Positions 42,383 through 52,728 of a stretch of 64,000 nt of DNA are shown here, piece after piece. The notes beneath the pieces were generated by a model. The model did not search any database, was not told where the DNA came from, and worked only from the letters and a program-made list of their open reading frames with translations. The translations under genes and the position numbers were made by a program. Each line of letters starts with the position of its first letter. The stretch's first letter is position 1. This DNA comes from Streptomyces nigra (GTDB taxonomy: Bacteria; Actinomycetota; Actinomycetes; Streptomycetales; Streptomycetaceae), in NCBI RefSeq assembly GCF_003074055.1, contig NZ_CP029043.1, positions 1,302,001 through 1,366,000 on the forward strand, read 5' to 3'.

Positions 42383-42412
42383 GGGCGCCGTACGGGAGAA
42401 CGTACGGCGCCC
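42383..42412 (-). terminator. Perfect hairpin terminator after pafA
   Basis: Arms GGGCGCCGTACG and CGTACGGCGCCC (12 of 12) with loop GGAGAA, 35 bases beyond the pafA stop and 64 bases before the FKBP-lipoprotein start. It separates the two transcription units. Confidence 0.82.
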
Positions 42413-42447
42413 GTGTTGCGTTCCGGCACTTACGCCGGACCCGCATC

Positions 42448-43809
42448 TCACATCCCGGCGATCAGCTTCTCCACCCGGTCGTCCACCGAACGGAACGGGT
42501 CCTTGCACAACACCGTGCGCTGCGCCTGGTCGTTCAGCTTCAGATGCACCCAGTCGACCGTGAAGTCCCGGCGCTGCTCCTGCGCCCGGCGGATGAAGTC
42601 GCCGCGCAGCCGGGCCCGAGTGGTCTGCGGGGGCACCGACTTGCCCTCGAAGATCTTCAAGTCGTTGCAGATCCGGGTGGCTTGCCCCTTCTTCTCCAGC
42701 AGGTAGTACAGCCCGCGGCGCCGGTGGATGTCGTGATACGCGAGGTCTATCTGCGCGACCCGCGGATGCGACATGGTCATGTTGTGCTTGGCCCGGTACC
42801 GCTCGATGAGCTTGTACTTCATGACCCAGTCGATCTCCGTGCCGATACGGTCGAGATCCTCCGTCTCGATCGCGTCCAGCGTCCGGCCCCACAGCTCCAG
42901 GACCTGCTCGACCGTGCCCGTACGGATACCGCGGCGCTCACAGAAGTCCACGGCCTTCTCGTAGTACTCGCGCTGCACCTCCAGCGCCGAGGCCTCCCGG
43001 CCACTGGCCAGACGCACCTTGCGCCGGCCCGTGATGTCATGGCTGACCTCGCGGATCGCCCGGATCGGGTTCTCCAGGGTCAGATCCCGCATCACCGTCC
43101 CCGCCTCGATCATGCGCAGCACCAGATCCGTCGCGCCGACCTTCAGCAGCATCGTCGTCTCGGACATGTTCGAGTCGCCCACGATGACATGCAGACGCCG
43201 GTAGCGCTCCGCGTCCGCGTGCGGCTCGTCCCGCGTGTTGATGATCGGCCGGGAACGCGTCGTCGCCGACGAGACGCCCTCCCAGATGTGCTCCGCCCGC
43301 TGGCTCACGCAGTACACCGCACCGCGCGGCGTCTGCAGCACCTTCCCGGCACCGCACAACAGCTGCCGGGTCACCAGGAACGGGATGAGGATGTCCGCGA
43401 GCCGGGAGAACTCGCCATGGCGTGCCACCAGATAGTTCTCATGGCAGCCGTAGGAGTTTCCGGCCGAGTCCGTGTTGTTCTTGAAGAGGTAGACGTCGCC
43501 TGCGATTCCCTCCTCGTGCAGGCGTCGTTCCGCGTCTACCAGGAGTCCTTCCAGAATGCGCTCGCCGGCCTTGTCGTGGGTGACCAGCTCGGTCACGTTG
43601 TCACATTCGGGTGTCGCGTATTCCGGATGTGAGCCCACGTCGAGATAGAGGCGGGCGCCGTTTCGCAGAAAGACATTGCTGCTACGGCCCCATGACACGA
43701 CACGGCGGAAGAGGTACCGCGCCACCTCGTCGGGAGACAGGCGGCGCTGTCCCCTGAACGTACACGTGACGCCGTACTCGTTCTCCAGCCCGAAAATGCG
43801 GCGGTCCAT
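42448..43809 (-). CDS. pafA: Pup-protein ligase PafA
   Basis: A 453-residue carboxylate-amine ligase of the glutamine synthetase-like fold. The N-terminal motif is [10 protein letters not shown] (E9 and E11 at the nucleotide/Mg site), and D57 in [11 protein letters not shown] matches the catalytic base of Paf[21 protein letters not shown] and RALREV-type elements follow. It phosphorylates the C-terminal Glu of Pup and links it to lysines of target proteins. The companion genes pup, dop, arc, prcB and prcA lie 2.4-10 kb further right. Here an MFS and a LacI gene separate pafA from prcA. Confidence 0.97.
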   Translation of the reverse strand: MDRRIFGLENEYGVTCTFRGQRRLSPDEVARYLFRRVVSWGRSSNVFLRNGARLYLDVGSHPEYATPECDNVTELVTHDKAGERILEGLLVDAERRLHEEGIAGDVYLFKNNTDSAGNSYGCHENYLVARHGEFSRLADILIPFLVTRQLLCGAGKVLQTPRGAVYCVSQRAEHIWEGVSSATTRSRPIINTRDEPHADAERYRRLHVIVGDSNMSETTMLLKVGATDLVLRMIEAGTVMRDLTLENPIRAIREVSHDITGRRKVRLASGREASALEVQREYYEKAVDFCERRGIRTGTVEQVLELWGRTLDAIETEDLDRIGTEIDWVMKYKLIERYRAKHNMTMSHPRVAQIDLAYHDIHRRRGLYYLLEKKGQATRICNDLKIFEGKSVPPQTTRARLRGDFIRRAQEQRRDFTVDWVHLKLNDQAQRTVLCKDPFRSVDDRVEKLIAGM

Positions 43810-43818
43810 GACTGAACA

Positions 43819-45078
43819 TTACGCCCGATCCCCTGAGCTGAAACGGGGTTCGACAGCACGGTTCGGATCATTTTCCGATGAAGCCGCAACGACCGCACCC
43901 CGTCCGGGAGCTGCGAGGACCCGCCCCGTCGCCACCAGAACCAGCAACGACACCGCCCCCGCAGCACCCGGCACAGCGAACCCCCACAGCGCCCCGCCCG
44001 CCTCCACCACCGGCCCGGCCACACCCGTCCCCACCGACGCACCCACCGTGAACGTCGTCACCAGCCACGAGAACGCCTCCGTCACCGTGCCCCGCGGCGC
44101 ATGCCGGTCCACCAGCACGAACGCACACGCGATCGACGGCGCGAGGAACACCCCCGCCAGCACCGCCAGCCCCGTCATCGCCACCACGCCCGGCATCAGC
44201 ATCAACGGCAGATAACACACCGCCAGGAACGCCACCAGCGTCCGCAGCCGCCGCGCCGGCTCACCACCCCACTGCCGCGCCCCGTACACCACACCACCCA
44301 GCAGAGCACCCAGCCCCAGACCGGCCATCAGCCAGCCGTACACCACATCCCCACCGTGATCGTCCGCGTACGACACCGCCGCCACCGCGATCGACCCCAT
44401 CGCCATCCCCACGAACAGGAACGCGCCCAGCAGCGCCAGCAGCCCCGAGGACCGCAACGCCCCCAGCCAGTGCGCCTCCCGCGGCTCCGAACGCCACGCC
44501 CGCGACGGCGGCGACACCACCACCGACAACGCCCCCAGCACCCCGATCACATTCAGCAGCACCAACGCCACCTGCGCCGACCACAACGACGCGCCCAGCG
44601 TCAGCAGCAGCGGGCCCAGCGTGAACATCACCTCCTGCGCCACCGCGTCCATCGCGTACGCCGTGTGCACCTGCCCCTCCCGGGGCAGCACCGACGCCCA
44701 CAACGCCCGCAGACCGCCCTCCAGCGGCGGCGTGAACAGGCCGGCCGCCACCACCGCGGCATACGCCAGGCCCAGCGCGTCGATACCGACGAACGCGAAC
44801 ACCGCCGTCGCCACCGCCGAGGCGACCGCCGCCGGCAGCTGCACCCGCGGCTGCCCGAACAGATCCACCAGACGCCCCAGCACCGGCTGCCCCACCGCGT
44901 TGGCGACCCCGTACACCGCCGCCAGACCACCGGCCAGGCTGTACGAGCCGCCCTCCGCGCGCACGAACAGCACGATCGCCAGCGCCGCCACCGCGTTCGG
45001 CAACCGCCCCACCAGCGTGCCCACCAACAGCCGGGCGGCATGCCTCGCCCGCAGGACCTCCAGATATGCCCCGCTCAT
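43819..45078 (-). CDS. MFS transporter
   Basis: A 419-residue major facilitator protein with 12 predicted helices. The helix 2-3 loop motif resembles GRLVDLFGQPRV (the GxLaDrxGrrx motif A). TLGPLLLTLGASLWSAQVAL lies in helix 5 and ASVGTGVAGPVVEAGGALWG in helix 11. The substrate is unknown; the divergent LacI regulator suggests a small carbohydrate or nucleoside-like inducer, by inference only. It starts 9 bases after pafA in the reverse direction, so it could read into pafA. Confidence 0.85.
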   Translation of the reverse strand: MSGAYLEVLRARHAARLLVGTLVGRLPNAVAALAIVLFVRAEGGSYSLAGGLAAVYGVANAVGQPVLGRLVDLFGQPRVQLPAAVASAVATAVFAFVGIDALGLAYAAVVAAGLFTPPLEGGLRALWASVLPREGQVHTAYAMDAVAQEVMFTLGPLLLTLGASLWSAQVALVLLNVIGVLGALSVVVSPPSRAWRSEPREAHWLGALRSSGLLALLGAFLFVGMAMGSIAVAAVSYADDHGGDVVYGWLMAGLGLGALLGGVVYGARQWGGEPARRLRTLVAFLAVCYLPLMLMPGVVAMTGLAVLAGVFLAPSIACAFVLVDRHAPRGTVTEAFSWLVTTFTVGASVGTGVAGPVVEAGGALWGFAVPGAAGAVSLLVLVATGRVLAAPGRGAVVAASSENDPNRAVEPRFSSGDRA

Positions 45079-45109
45079 CGGCCGCGCCGCCCTCCGCCAG
45101 AGAAGTTTT

Positions 45110-45134
45110 ACGTATAACGTCCTCCGTCATACGT
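45110..45134. promoter_or_regulatory. Candidate LacI operator between MFS and LacI genes
   Basis: Arms ACGTATAACG and CGTCATACGT (9 of 10 inverted matches) with a 5-base centre occupy the middle of the 99-base divergent spacer. The AT-rich core GTATAAC...CATAC and the position between divergent starts fit a LacI-family operator controlling both genes. Confidence 0.6.
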
Positions 45135-45177
45135 ACCATGTGCGCTGATCCCCGTCCAGACGAAAGAGCAGGCCACC

Positions 45178-46194
45178 GTGGCAACAGGCAGCACCCGCCC
45201 CACCAGCCGGGACGTCGCCCAGGCCGCAGGGGTCTCCCAGGCCGCCGTCTCACTCGTCCTCGGCGACAAATGGCGCGGCCGCGTCTCCGCCACCACCGCC
45301 GAACGCGTCCGCGAAGCCGCCCGCCGCCTCGGCTACCGGCCCAACCTCGCCGCCCGCAACCTCCGCCTCGGCCACACCCGCACCGTACTCCTCGTCGTCC
45401 CCGCCCTCACCACCGAATTCTTCGCCGGCGTCTACACCGGAGCCGCCCGCATCGCCGCACGACACGGCTTCGGCGTCGTCCTCTACCCCTCCCCCGAAGG
45501 CATCGGCCCCGCCCGCGACCCCTTCGCCTCCGCCCAGGCCGCCCTCGACGGCGTCATCGCCTCCTCCATGGCCGCCGACGCCCTCACCGGCATCCGAGGC
45601 GACCAACTCCCCCTCGTCATGCTCGACAGCGACCCCACCGGCAGCCTCGGCGCCGCCACCGTCAACCTCGACATCGCCGACGGCGTCCGCCAGATCACCG
45701 ACCACCTCCTCGGCCTCGGCCACCGCCACTTCCTGCACCTCGCCGCCGACATCCCCTCCTGGACCTTCGACGTCCGCGCCCGCGAACTCACCACCCGACT
45801 CGCCGCCGCACCCGGCACCACCCTGCGCACCGCACGCGCCCCCATCGCCATCGACGAGGCCCGCACCGCCACCGCCGACGCCCTCGCCACCCCCCACCCC
45901 CACCCCACCGCGATCATCTGCGACGACGACAAACTCGCCGCCGGCGCCTACAAGGCCATCCGCCGCCTCGGCCTCCGCGTCCCCGACGACATCTCCGTCA
46001 CCGGCCTCGACGACCTCGCCCTCGCCACCGCCATCGACCCCGAACTCACCACCGTCCGCCTCGACGCCGAACTCTTCGGCGAACGCGGCATGCAAGCCCT
46101 CCTCGCCGTCCTGGAAGGCCGCACACCGGAAGAAGGAGACATCCCCGTCCAGCTCGTCGTCCGCGGCTCCACGGCACCCCCCAGAGCCTCCTGA
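45178..46194 (+). CDS. LacI-family transcriptional regulator
   Basis: A 338-residue LacI/GalR regulator. The helix-turn-helix and hinge occupy residues about 7-65 (SRDVAQAAGVSQAAVSLVLG, RVREAARRLGYRPNLAARNL), followed by a periplasmic-binding-like effector domain (TVLLVVPALTTEFFAGVYTG, AIICDDDKLAAGAYKAIRRL, ISVTGLDDLALATAIDPELT). It has an unusually strong bias for C in third codon positions. The GTG at 45178 follows AAAGAGCAGG. It probably represses the divergent MFS gene and itself; the effector is unknown. Confidence 0.88.
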   Translation: MATGSTRPTSRDVAQAAGVSQAAVSLVLGDKWRGRVSATTAERVREAARRLGYRPNLAARNLRLGHTRTVLLVVPALTTEFFAGVYTGAARIAARHGFGVVLYPSPEGIGPARDPFASAQAALDGVIASSMAADALTGIRGDQLPLVMLDSDPTGSLGAATVNLDIADGVRQITDHLLGLGHRHFLHLAADIPSWTFDVRARELTTRLAAAPGTTLRTARAPIAIDEARTATADALATPHPHPTAIICDDDKLAAGAYKAIRRLGLRVPDDISVTGLDDLALATAIDPELTTVRLDAELFGERGMQALLAVLEGRTPEEGDIPVQLVVRGSTAPPRAS

Positions 46195-46217
46195 CCGCCC
46201 ACCCCGGGAACGCCGAA

Positions 46218-46243
46218 GCCCCGGCCGCACGAGCGACCGGGGC
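46218..46243. terminator. Hairpin between convergent LacI and prcA genes
   Basis: Arms GCCCCGG and CCGGGGC with a 12-base loop sit in the 74-base gap between the stops at 46194 and 46269. A modest bidirectional terminator. Confidence 0.5.
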
Positions 46244-46268
46244 ACAAGCAGGGTGCGTACAGGGCTGA

Positions 46269-47033
46269 CTACTTCTCCGAACCGCCGGACGGGCCCTCCG
46301 ACTCGTCCGAACTCTCCGCCTCCGTCGCCGCGCCACCCGCCTCCAGCAGACGGTCCAGCTGACGACCGACGATCCGCTTGAACTTCCGCGACTGCGGACG
46401 CGTACGGTCCAGCACCGCCACCTCCAGCCGCTCCGCCGGAATCTCCCGCTGCGAACCGTTCGACTCCCGCGACAACGCCTGCACGGCCAGCTGCAACGCC
46501 TCCGCCAGACTCATCCCGTCCTGATGCCGCTGATCCAGATAGCTGCTGATCAACTCCGCATTACCACCGACCGCGACCGAACCGTGCTCGTCCACGATCG
46601 AACCGTCATGCGGCAACCGATAGATCTGATCACCCTCCGGAGTCTCACCGACCTCCGCGACGACCAGCTCCACCTCGTACGGCTTCTCCGCCGCCGACGA
46701 GAAGATCGTGCCCAGCGTCTGCGCGTACACGTTCGCCAGACCCCGCGCCGTCACATCGTCACGGTCATAGGTGTAACCCCGCAGATCGGCATACCGCACC
46801 CCACCGATCCGCAGATTCTCGTACTCGTTGTACTTGCCGGCGGCCGCGAAACCGATCCGGTCATAGATCTCACTGAACTTGTGCAGCGCACGGGACGGGT
46901 TCTCACCGACGAACACAATGCCATCGGCATACTGCAGCACGACCAGGCTGCGACCACGCGCGATGCCCTTCCGGGCATACTCCGCCCGGTCCGCCATCGC
47001 CTGCTGGGGTGACACATAGAACGGCGTCGACAC
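46269..47033 (-). CDS. prcA: 20S proteasome alpha subunit PrcA
   Basis: A 254-residue proteasome alpha subunit. The N-terminal helix begins [20 protein letters not shown], followed by [40 protein letters not shown] and [16 protein letters not shown]. It lacks a catalytic N-terminal Thr and forms the outer gated rings of the core. The C-terminal tail is acidic ([15 protein letters not shown]) and would be surface-exposed. It lies 61 bases downstream of prcB, in the standard order. Confidence 0.96.
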   Translation of the reverse strand: MSTPFYVSPQQAMADRAEYARKGIARGRSLVVLQYADGIVFVGENPSRALHKFSEIYDRIGFAAAGKYNEYENLRIGGVRYADLRGYTYDRDDVTARGLANVYAQTLGTIFSSAAEKPYEVELVVAEVGETPEGDQIYRLPHDGSIVDEHGSVAVGGNAELISSYLDQRHQDGMSLAEALQLAVQALSRESNGSQREIPAERLEVAVLDRTRPQSRKFKRIVGRQLDRLLEAGGAATEAESSDESEGPSGGSEK

Positions 47034-47094
47034 CGGTTATCCGTCCCTTTCTGTCGAAGTCACACGATCACCTGGAAACAACCGGACCACACCG

Positions 47095-47940
47095 CTACAG
47101 CAGCGAAGCCCGCGGACCGTCGGGCTGCTCCAGACGCCGCTCCAGAATGGAACGCGCGATCTCGGAGGACTCCACGTCGCCGAGCCGACGGAAACCATCC
47201 TCGGTGATCACCGTGACGATCGGATAGATCCGGCGCGCGACATCCGGACCACCCGTCGCCGAGTCGTCGTCCGCCGCGTCGTACAAGGCCTGCACCACCA
47301 GCGTCGTGGCCTCGGCCTCACTCAGATCCTCACGGAACAGCTTCTTCATCGCGCCCCGCGCGAAGATCGAACCCGAACCCGTCGCCGCGTAACCGTGCTC
47401 CTCCGAACGCCCGCCCGTGACGTCGTAGGAGAAGATCCGCCCCCGCTCACGGTCCACGTCGTACCCCGCGAACAGCGGCACCACGGCCAGACCCTGCATC
47501 GCCATGCCCAGGTTCGAACGGATCATCGTCGACAGCCGGTTCGCCTTGCCCTCCAGCGACAGCTGCGCGCCCTCGACCTTCTCGAAGTGCTCCAGCTCCA
47601 GCTGGAACAGCTTCACCATCTCCACGGCCAGACCCGCCGTGCCGGCGATCCCCACCGCCGAGTACTCGTCGGCCGGGAACACCTTCTCGATGTCCCGCTG
47701 CGCGATGACATTGCCCATCGTGGCCCGCCGGTCACCGGCGAGGACCACACCGCCCGGGAAGGTCACGGCGACGATCGTGGTGCCGTGCGGCGCCTCGATC
47801 ACGCCCTGCGTGGGCGGCAGTTGACGCTTGCCGGGCAGCATCTCCGGCTGGTGCTCGGCGAGAAAGTCCATGAACGAGGACGACCCAGGCGTCAGGAAGG
47901 CAGCTGGTAGACGCCCGGTGCTACGAGTGTTGGCTTCCAC
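47095..47940 (-). CDS. prcB: 20S proteasome beta subunit PrcB
   Basis: A 281-residue proteolytic beta subunit. A 53-residue propeptide ends at PHG before the catalytic T54 ([11 protein letters not shown]), which becomes the N-terminal nucleophile after self-cleavage. K86-type lysine in GDRRATMGN and [18 protein letters not shown] are conserved. The GTG at 47940 has GGAAGG 6 bases upstream. This start lies inside the end of the upstream endonuclease VII-like gene, giving a 49-base overlap, so its expression is tied to that gene. Confidence 0.95.
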   Translation of the reverse strand: MEANTRSTGRLPAAFLTPGSSSFMDFLAEHQPEMLPGKRQLPPTQGVIEAPHGTTIVAVTFPGGVVLAGDRRATMGNVIAQRDIEKVFPADEYSAVGIAGTAGLAVEMVKLFQLELEHFEKVEGAQLSLEGKANRLSTMIRSNLGMAMQGLAVVPLFAGYDVDRERGRIFSYDVTGGRSEEHGYAATGSGSIFARGAMKKLFREDLSEAEATTLVVQALYDAADDDSATGGPDVARRIYPIVTVITEDGFRRLGDVESSEIARSILERRLEQPDGPRASLL

Positions 47941-48494
47941 GCGATTCCTTCCACGTAAGCAGCAGCCCGCCTTATGACGTCGGGCCGATCCTTGAACTGC
48001 CCCAGCGCGGCATTGCAGCTGAAGCACAGTACGCCACGGACCCTACCCGTCTCATGGCAGTGATCCACATGCTCGGGCAAAGCCGCCAAACATATGCAGC
48101 AGACGCCCCCTTGCGAGGCGACCAACCCCTGGCGATCGGCCTCCGTGATGCCATACGCGCGCTTCAGGTGACCCTGCCGGCCCTGGACGGCTCTGCATGC
48201 CTTGCATCGTGTCGCCAGGCCGTCGGAGGCCGTGGCGTTGCGGTGCCACTCACTGTGCGGCTTGACCTCGCCGCACTGCCTGCACAACTTGTGTCCGGCA
48301 GGAACGGCCACCTTGTCCCGGACGGGCTTGCCGATGGCCGCCCGGCGGCGCCGGTAGTGCGCGGCACTGTACTGCGCCACGCACTCCCGGCAGCGCACCT
48401 GGAGGCCGTCCCGCCGGTTCCTGTCCCGCGCGAAGGACGCGAGGGGCAGATCTCGCTCGCAGCCCCTGCATCTCTTGACGTCCGGCCCGGTCAC
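47892..48494 (-). CDS. Endonuclease VII-like HNH nuclease
   Basis: A 200-residue zinc-ribbon nuclease of the recombination endonuclease VII family. Three Cys clusters appear: [34 protein letters not shown], and the catalytic zinc motif C-I-C-L...[20 protein letters not shown] (H and D residues at about 137-143). Members resolve branched DNA in phages. A gene of this kind lies between pup and prcB in Streptomyces, but its function there is not known to me. It overlaps the prcB start by 49 bases. Confidence 0.82.
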   Translation of the reverse strand: MTGPDVKRCRGCERDLPLASFARDRNRRDGLQVRCRECVAQYSAAHYRRRRAAIGKPVRDKVAVPAGHKLCRQCGEVKPHSEWHRNATASDGLATRCKACRAVQGRQGHLKRAYGITEADRQGLVASQGGVCCICLAALPEHVDHCHETGRVRGVLCFSCNAALGQFKDRPDVIRRAAAYVEGIAWKPTLVAPGVYQLPS

Positions 48495-48544
48495 CCGACT
48501 CCCCCGCTTTCCTTCACTTCGAAGGAAAATCGACCTAGGACCCT

Positions 48545-48763
48545 TTACTCCCCACCTTTTTGCACGAAGGAGCGCACGAAATCCTCGGCATTTTCCTCGA
48601 GTACGTCGTCGATTTCGTCCAGTACCGAGTCGACGTCGTCGCTCAGCTTTTCCTGGCGCTCTTTGAGGTCTTCCGAGGCCTGTGCCTCGGCGCCCTGCTC
48701 CTCGACCTCCTCGGTGGAGCGCGTGGCCTTCTGCTGCCCGCCGCCGGTGTCCTTGGTTGCCAT
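48545..48763 (-). CDS. pup: Prokaryotic ubiquitin-like protein Pup, Glu-ending form
   Basis: A 72-residue Pup with the usual acidic, largely unstructured N-terminus and the coiled-coil part EDLKERQEKLSDDVDSVLDE that binds the Arc ATPase. The C-terminus is FVRSFVQKGGE: the last codon is GAG, so the chain ends in Glu and needs no deamidation before ligation by PafA. Pup of mycobacteria ends GGQ and is deamidated by Dop. It lies 50 bases upstream of the nuclease gene and 200 bases from dop. Confidence 0.96.
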   Translation of the reverse strand: MATKDTGGGQQKATRSTEEVEEQGAEAQASEDLKERQEKLSDDVDSVLDEIDDVLEENAEDFVRSFVQKGGE

Positions 48764-48929
48764 ATCCCTCACCCCGCTCAGTTCGCCCGACATGGTCGAC
48801 AGGTCGGCTTTCCTGCCGATCGGTGATGATCAGACCCTACAAGCCGGGTCCGACATCGGCCCCGCAGTTTCTCCAACGTACGGGGGCCATCTCGATGATT
48901 CCCGGCCGCCGGGTTTTCCACCCTGCCGG

Positions 48930-48951
48930 GCCGGTCCTCGGCCGGACCGGC
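48930..48951 (-). terminator. Hairpin terminator after dop
   Basis: Arms GCCGGTCC and GGACCGGC (8 of 8) with a 6-base loop begin 12 bases beyond the dop stop, inside the spacer before pup. Confidence 0.6.
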
Positions 48952-48962
48952 TCGGGTACCCC

Positions 48963-50474
48963 TCAATTGCCCGACAGGACCCTGACCAGGTCTTCCGCGG
49001 TGCGGCAGCGGTCCAGGAGCTCCTTGACGTGATTTCGCGTTCCGCGAAGTGGTTCGAGGGTTGGGACGCGCTGGAGGGAGTCGCGTCCGGGGAGGTCGAA
49101 GATGACCGAGTCCCAGGAGGCCGCGGCGACGTCGTCGGCGTACTGCTCGAGGCAGCGGCCGCGGAAGTAGGCGCGGGTGTCCTCGGGGGGCGTGGTCTTG
49201 GCCCGCTGGACGGTGTCCTCGTCCAGGAGGCGCTTGATGCGGCCTCGCTCGGCGAGGCGGTTGTAGAGGCCCTTGTCGGGCCGTACGTCGGCGTACTGCA
49301 GGTCGAGGAGGTGGAGCTTGGCGGCGTCCCAGTCGAGGCCGTCGCGGCGCCGGTAGCCCTCCATGAGTTCGCGTTTGGCGATCCAGTCGAGTTCGCCGGA
49401 CAGGCTCATGGGGTCGTTCTCGAGCCGGTTGAGGGTGTCCTCCCAGCGGCTGAGGACGTCCTTGGTCTGTTCGTCGGCGTCGGCGCCGTAGCGTTCCTCG
49501 ATGTACTTGCGGGAGAGTTCGTAGTACTCCATCTGGAGCTGTACCGCGGTGAGTGTGCGGCCGCTGCGCAGCGTGATGAGGCGCTTGAGCGTGGGGTCGT
49601 GGGAGACCTGGTGGAGGGTGCGGACGGGCTGGTCGACGGCGAGGTCGACGGCGATGAAGCCGTCCTCGATCATGGACAGGACCAGGGCGGTCGTGCCGAG
49701 CTTGAGATAGGTGGAGATCTCGGAGAGGTTGGCGTCGCCGATGATCACGTGGAGGCGGCGGTATTTCTCGGCGTCGGCGTGGGGCTCGTCGCGGGTGTTG
49801 ATGATGGGCCGTTTGAGTGTCGTCTCGAGGCCGACCTCGACTTCGAAGTAGTCGGCGCGCTGGCTGATCTGGAAGCCGTGTTCGTGGCCGTCCTGGCCGA
49901 TGCCGACGCGTCCGGCGCCGGTGACGACCTGGCGGGAGACGAAGAAGGGCGTGAGGTGGCGCACGATGTCCGAGAAGGGGGTTTCCCGCTTCATCAGGTA
50001 GTTCTCGTGCGTGCCGTAGGAGGCGCCCTTGTTGTCGGTGTTGTTCTTGTAGAGGTGGATGGGCTGGGCGCCGGGGAGCTGGGCGGCTCGTTCGGCGGCT
50101 TCGGCCATGATCCGTTCGCCGGCTTTGTCCCAGAGGACGGCGTCGCGGGGGTTGGTGACCTCGGGGGCGCTGTATTCGGGGTGTGCGTGGTCGACGTAGA
50201 GCCGTGCGCCGTTGGTGAGGATGACGTTGGCGAGGCCGATGTCCTCGTCGGTGAGCTGGCTGGAGTCGGCGGCCTCGCGGGCGAGGTCGAAGCCTCGCGC
50301 GTCGCGCAGCGGGTTCTCCTCCTCGAAGTCCCAGCGGGCCCGGCGGGCCCGGTGCATCGCCGCCGCGTAGGCGTTGACGATCTGGGATGAGGTGAGCATG
50401 GCATTGGCGTTGGGGTGGCCGGGGACGGAGATTCCGTACTCGGTCTCGATGCCCATTACTCGCCGTACGGTCAT
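48963..50474 (-). CDS. dop: Pup deamidase/depupylase Dop
   Basis: A 503-residue relative of PafA. The N-terminal motif is [13 protein letters not shown] (E10/E12 at the Mg-ATP site), and D95 in [15 protein letters not shown] is the catalytic Asp expected for Dop. An insertion rich in acidic residues (about 50-85) is the Dop-loop region that PafA lacks. It removes Pup from proteins; deamidation of GGQ Pup would not be required here because Pup ends in Glu. AGGAGG lies 5 bases before the ATG. Confidence 0.96.
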   Translation of the reverse strand: MTVRRVMGIETEYGISVPGHPNANAMLTSSQIVNAYAAAMHRARRARWDFEEENPLRDARGFDLAREAADSSQLTDEDIGLANVILTNGARLYVDHAHPEYSAPEVTNPRDAVLWDKAGERIMAEAAERAAQLPGAQPIHLYKNNTDNKGASYGTHENYLMKRETPFSDIVRHLTPFFVSRQVVTGAGRVGIGQDGHEHGFQISQRADYFEVEVGLETTLKRPIINTRDEPHADAEKYRRLHVIIGDANLSEISTYLKLGTTALVLSMIEDGFIAVDLAVDQPVRTLHQVSHDPTLKRLITLRSGRTLTAVQLQMEYYELSRKYIEERYGADADEQTKDVLSRWEDTLNRLENDPMSLSGELDWIAKRELMEGYRRRDGLDWDAAKLHLLDLQYADVRPDKGLYNRLAERGRIKRLLDEDTVQRAKTTPPEDTRAYFRGRCLEQYADDVAAASWDSVIFDLPGRDSLQRVPTLEPLRGTRNHVKELLDRCRTAEDLVRVLSGN

Positions 50475-50674
50475 GCGGCCCTCCTTGCCCGGCGGCGCCC
50501 TCGGTCGTGGGCGCCGCGCAGATACCGCTGGCGCTCGGTGGCGTGTGCGGTGCCCGTCCCCGCACTGCGCGACTGCGCGGTATGGAAGAGCCTAGAACGC
50601 CTTTGCGCTGGTGGGGAGATCATTTGCGTCATTGCGTTGGTCGCCTTCGGTCCGGCGTGGCCGGAAAAACAGTC

Positions 50675-50706
50675 GGCTGCGGGTTCCCGGTGGGGAGCCC
50701 GCAGCC
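50675..50706 (-). terminator. Hairpin terminator after arc
   Basis: Arms GGCTGCGGGTTCCC and GGGAGCCCGCAGCC (13 of 14 plus a G-T pair), loop GGTG, 11 bases beyond the arc stop. The remaining ~170 bases up to dop hold its promoter. Confidence 0.8.
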
Positions 50707-50716
50707 GCCCTGTCTT

Positions 50717-52483
50717 TTACAGGTACTGACCGGTGTTCGCCACCGTGTCGATGGAGCGTCCGGTGTCGGCGCCCTGCTTTCCGGTGATGAGGGTGCGGAT
50801 GTAGACGATCCGCTCGCCCTTCTTTCCGGAGATCCGGGCCCAGTCGTCCGGGTTGGTGGTGTTGGGCAGGTCCTCGTTCTCCTTGAACTCGTCCACGCAG
50901 GCCTGGAGGAGGTGGGAGACGCGGAGGCCCTTCTGCTTGTGTTCGAGGAAGTCCTTGATCGCCATCTTCTTGGCGCGGCCCACGATGTTCTCGATCATGG
51001 CGCCGGAGTTGAAGTCCTTGAAGTAGAGGACTTCCTTGTCGCCGTTGGCGTAGGTGACTTCCAGGAAGCGGTTCTCCTCGGATTCGGCGTACATCTGTTC
51101 GACGGCGGTCTGGATCATGCTCTGGACCGTCATGGACTTGTCGCCGCCGTGCTCTCCGAGGTCTTCGGAGTGGAGCGGGAGGCGTTCGGTGAGGTACTTG
51201 CCGAAGATGTCCTTGGCGGCCTCGGCGTCGGGACGCTCGATCTTGATCTTCACGTCGAGCCGGCCGGGGCGCAGGATGGCGGGGTCGATCATGTCCTCGC
51301 GGTTGGAGGCGCCGATGACGACCACGTTCTGCAGGCCTTCGACGCCGTCGATCTCGGCGAGGAGCTGCGGCACGATGGTGTTCTCCACGTCCGAGCTGAC
51401 GCCGGAGCCGCGGGTGCGGAAGAGGGATTCCATCTCGTCGAAGAAGACGATGACGGGTGTGCCCTCGGAGGCTTTCTCGCGGGCTCGCTGGAAGACGAGG
51501 CGGATCTGCCGTTCGGTCTCGCCGACGTACTTGTTGAGGAGCTCGGGTCCCTTGATGTTGAGGAAGAAGCTCTTGCCGGCGGCCTGGCCGGTGACTTCGG
51601 CGACCTTCTTGGCCAGCGAGTTGGCGACGGCCTTGGCGATGAGTGTCTTTCCGCATCCGGGGGGTCCGTAGAGCAGGACGCCCTTGGGCGGGCGCAGTTC
51701 GTGCTCCTTGAACAGGTCCGGGTAGAGGTAGGGCAGTTCCACGGCGTCGCGGATGGCCTCGATCTGGCCGCCGAGGCCGCCGATCTGTTCGTAGCCGATG
51801 TCGGGGACTTCTTCGAGGACGAGCTCCTCGACCTCGCTCTTGGGGACGATCTCGTAGACGTAGCCGGATCGGGGTTCGAGCAGGAGGGCGTCGCCGGGGC
51901 GGATGTTGACGCCGCGCAGGGGTTCGGCGAGGCGTACGACCCGCTCTTCGTCGGTGTGCCCGAGGACGAGTGCGCGTTCGCCGTCCTCGAGGATCTCCTT
52001 GAGGGTGACGATGTCGCCGACGCTCTCGAACTCCATGGCCTCGACCACGTTGAGGGCTTCGTTGAGCATGACTTCCTGGCCGCGCCGGAGGTCGTCGAGT
52101 TCGACGCTCGGGCTGACGTTCACGCGGAGTTTGCGGCCTCCGGTGAAGATGTCGGCGGTGCCGTCCTCGTTGGCCTGCAGGAAGACTCCGAAGCCGGCCG
52201 GTGGCTGGGCGAGCCGGTCGACTTCCTCCTTGAGAGCCACGATCTGGTCGCGGGCCTCACGGAGCGTGTTCGCGAGTCGCTCGTTCTGGGCGGACACGCC
52301 GGCCAGGTTGGTCTGGAGCTCGACGATCCGCTCTTCGAGAATCCTCGTGTGCCGCGGAGAGTCGGCGAGCTTGCGTCGCAGGACGGCGATCTCCTGCTCA
52401 AGATAGGCGATCTGCCCGGCCGGGTCGTCGGACCCTCGTCCCGGGCGGATGCCGCGGTTCATGTCGTCGTCGTGGGCTGCCAC
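50717..52483 (-). CDS. arc: Proteasome-activating AAA ATPase Arc (Mpa)
   Basis: A 588-residue AAA ATPase. The N-terminal coiled coil (about 20-95, [20 protein letters not shown] on) binds Pup, two OB folds follow, and the AAA core has Walker A GPPGCGKT and Walker [13 protein letters not shown]. The chain ends in GQYL, the C-terminal motif that docks into the proteasome alpha ring and opens its gate. The GTG at 52483 has GGAGG 8 bases upstream; the longer ATG start gives no better signal. It unfolds pupylated proteins for degradation. Confidence 0.96.
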   Translation of the reverse strand: MAAHDDDMNRGIRPGRGSDDPAGQIAYLEQEIAVLRRKLADSPRHTRILEERIVELQTNLAGVSAQNERLANTLREARDQIVALKEEVDRLAQPPAGFGVFLQANEDGTADIFTGGRKLRVNVSPSVELDDLRRGQEVMLNEALNVVEAMEFESVGDIVTLKEILEDGERALVLGHTDEERVVRLAEPLRGVNIRPGDALLLEPRSGYVYEIVPKSEVEELVLEEVPDIGYEQIGGLGGQIEAIRDAVELPYLYPDLFKEHELRPPKGVLLYGPPGCGKTLIAKAVANSLAKKVAEVTGQAAGKSFFLNIKGPELLNKYVGETERQIRLVFQRAREKASEGTPVIVFFDEMESLFRTRGSGVSSDVENTIVPQLLAEIDGVEGLQNVVVIGASNREDMIDPAILRPGRLDVKIKIERPDAEAAKDIFGKYLTERLPLHSEDLGEHGGDKSMTVQSMIQTAVEQMYAESEENRFLEVTYANGDKEVLYFKDFNSGAMIENIVGRAKKMAIKDFLEHKQKGLRVSHLLQACVDEFKENEDLPNTTNPDDWARISGKKGERIVYIRTLITGKQGADTGRSIDTVANTGQYL

Positions 52484-52728
52484 GGTCCTCACCTCCTCCA
52501 AAGGGAGCTGGACGCTTCCAGACCCTACCTGGGTGGGTGTCGATTGAAACCCCTAGATCACAAAGACGGTCGGGGTGTGTCCGATCTTCACCCTTGCGCT
52601 CTCCCTCACGCCAGGGGAATACCCACCGGACATGAATGGAACCCAGGCGGGGGTAGTGTCGAGGTGTTCAACACCCGTCGGAGCTGGCCGGATTCCCGTG
52701 CGGCTGGGCGGGGGAAGCGGTGGGAGAG

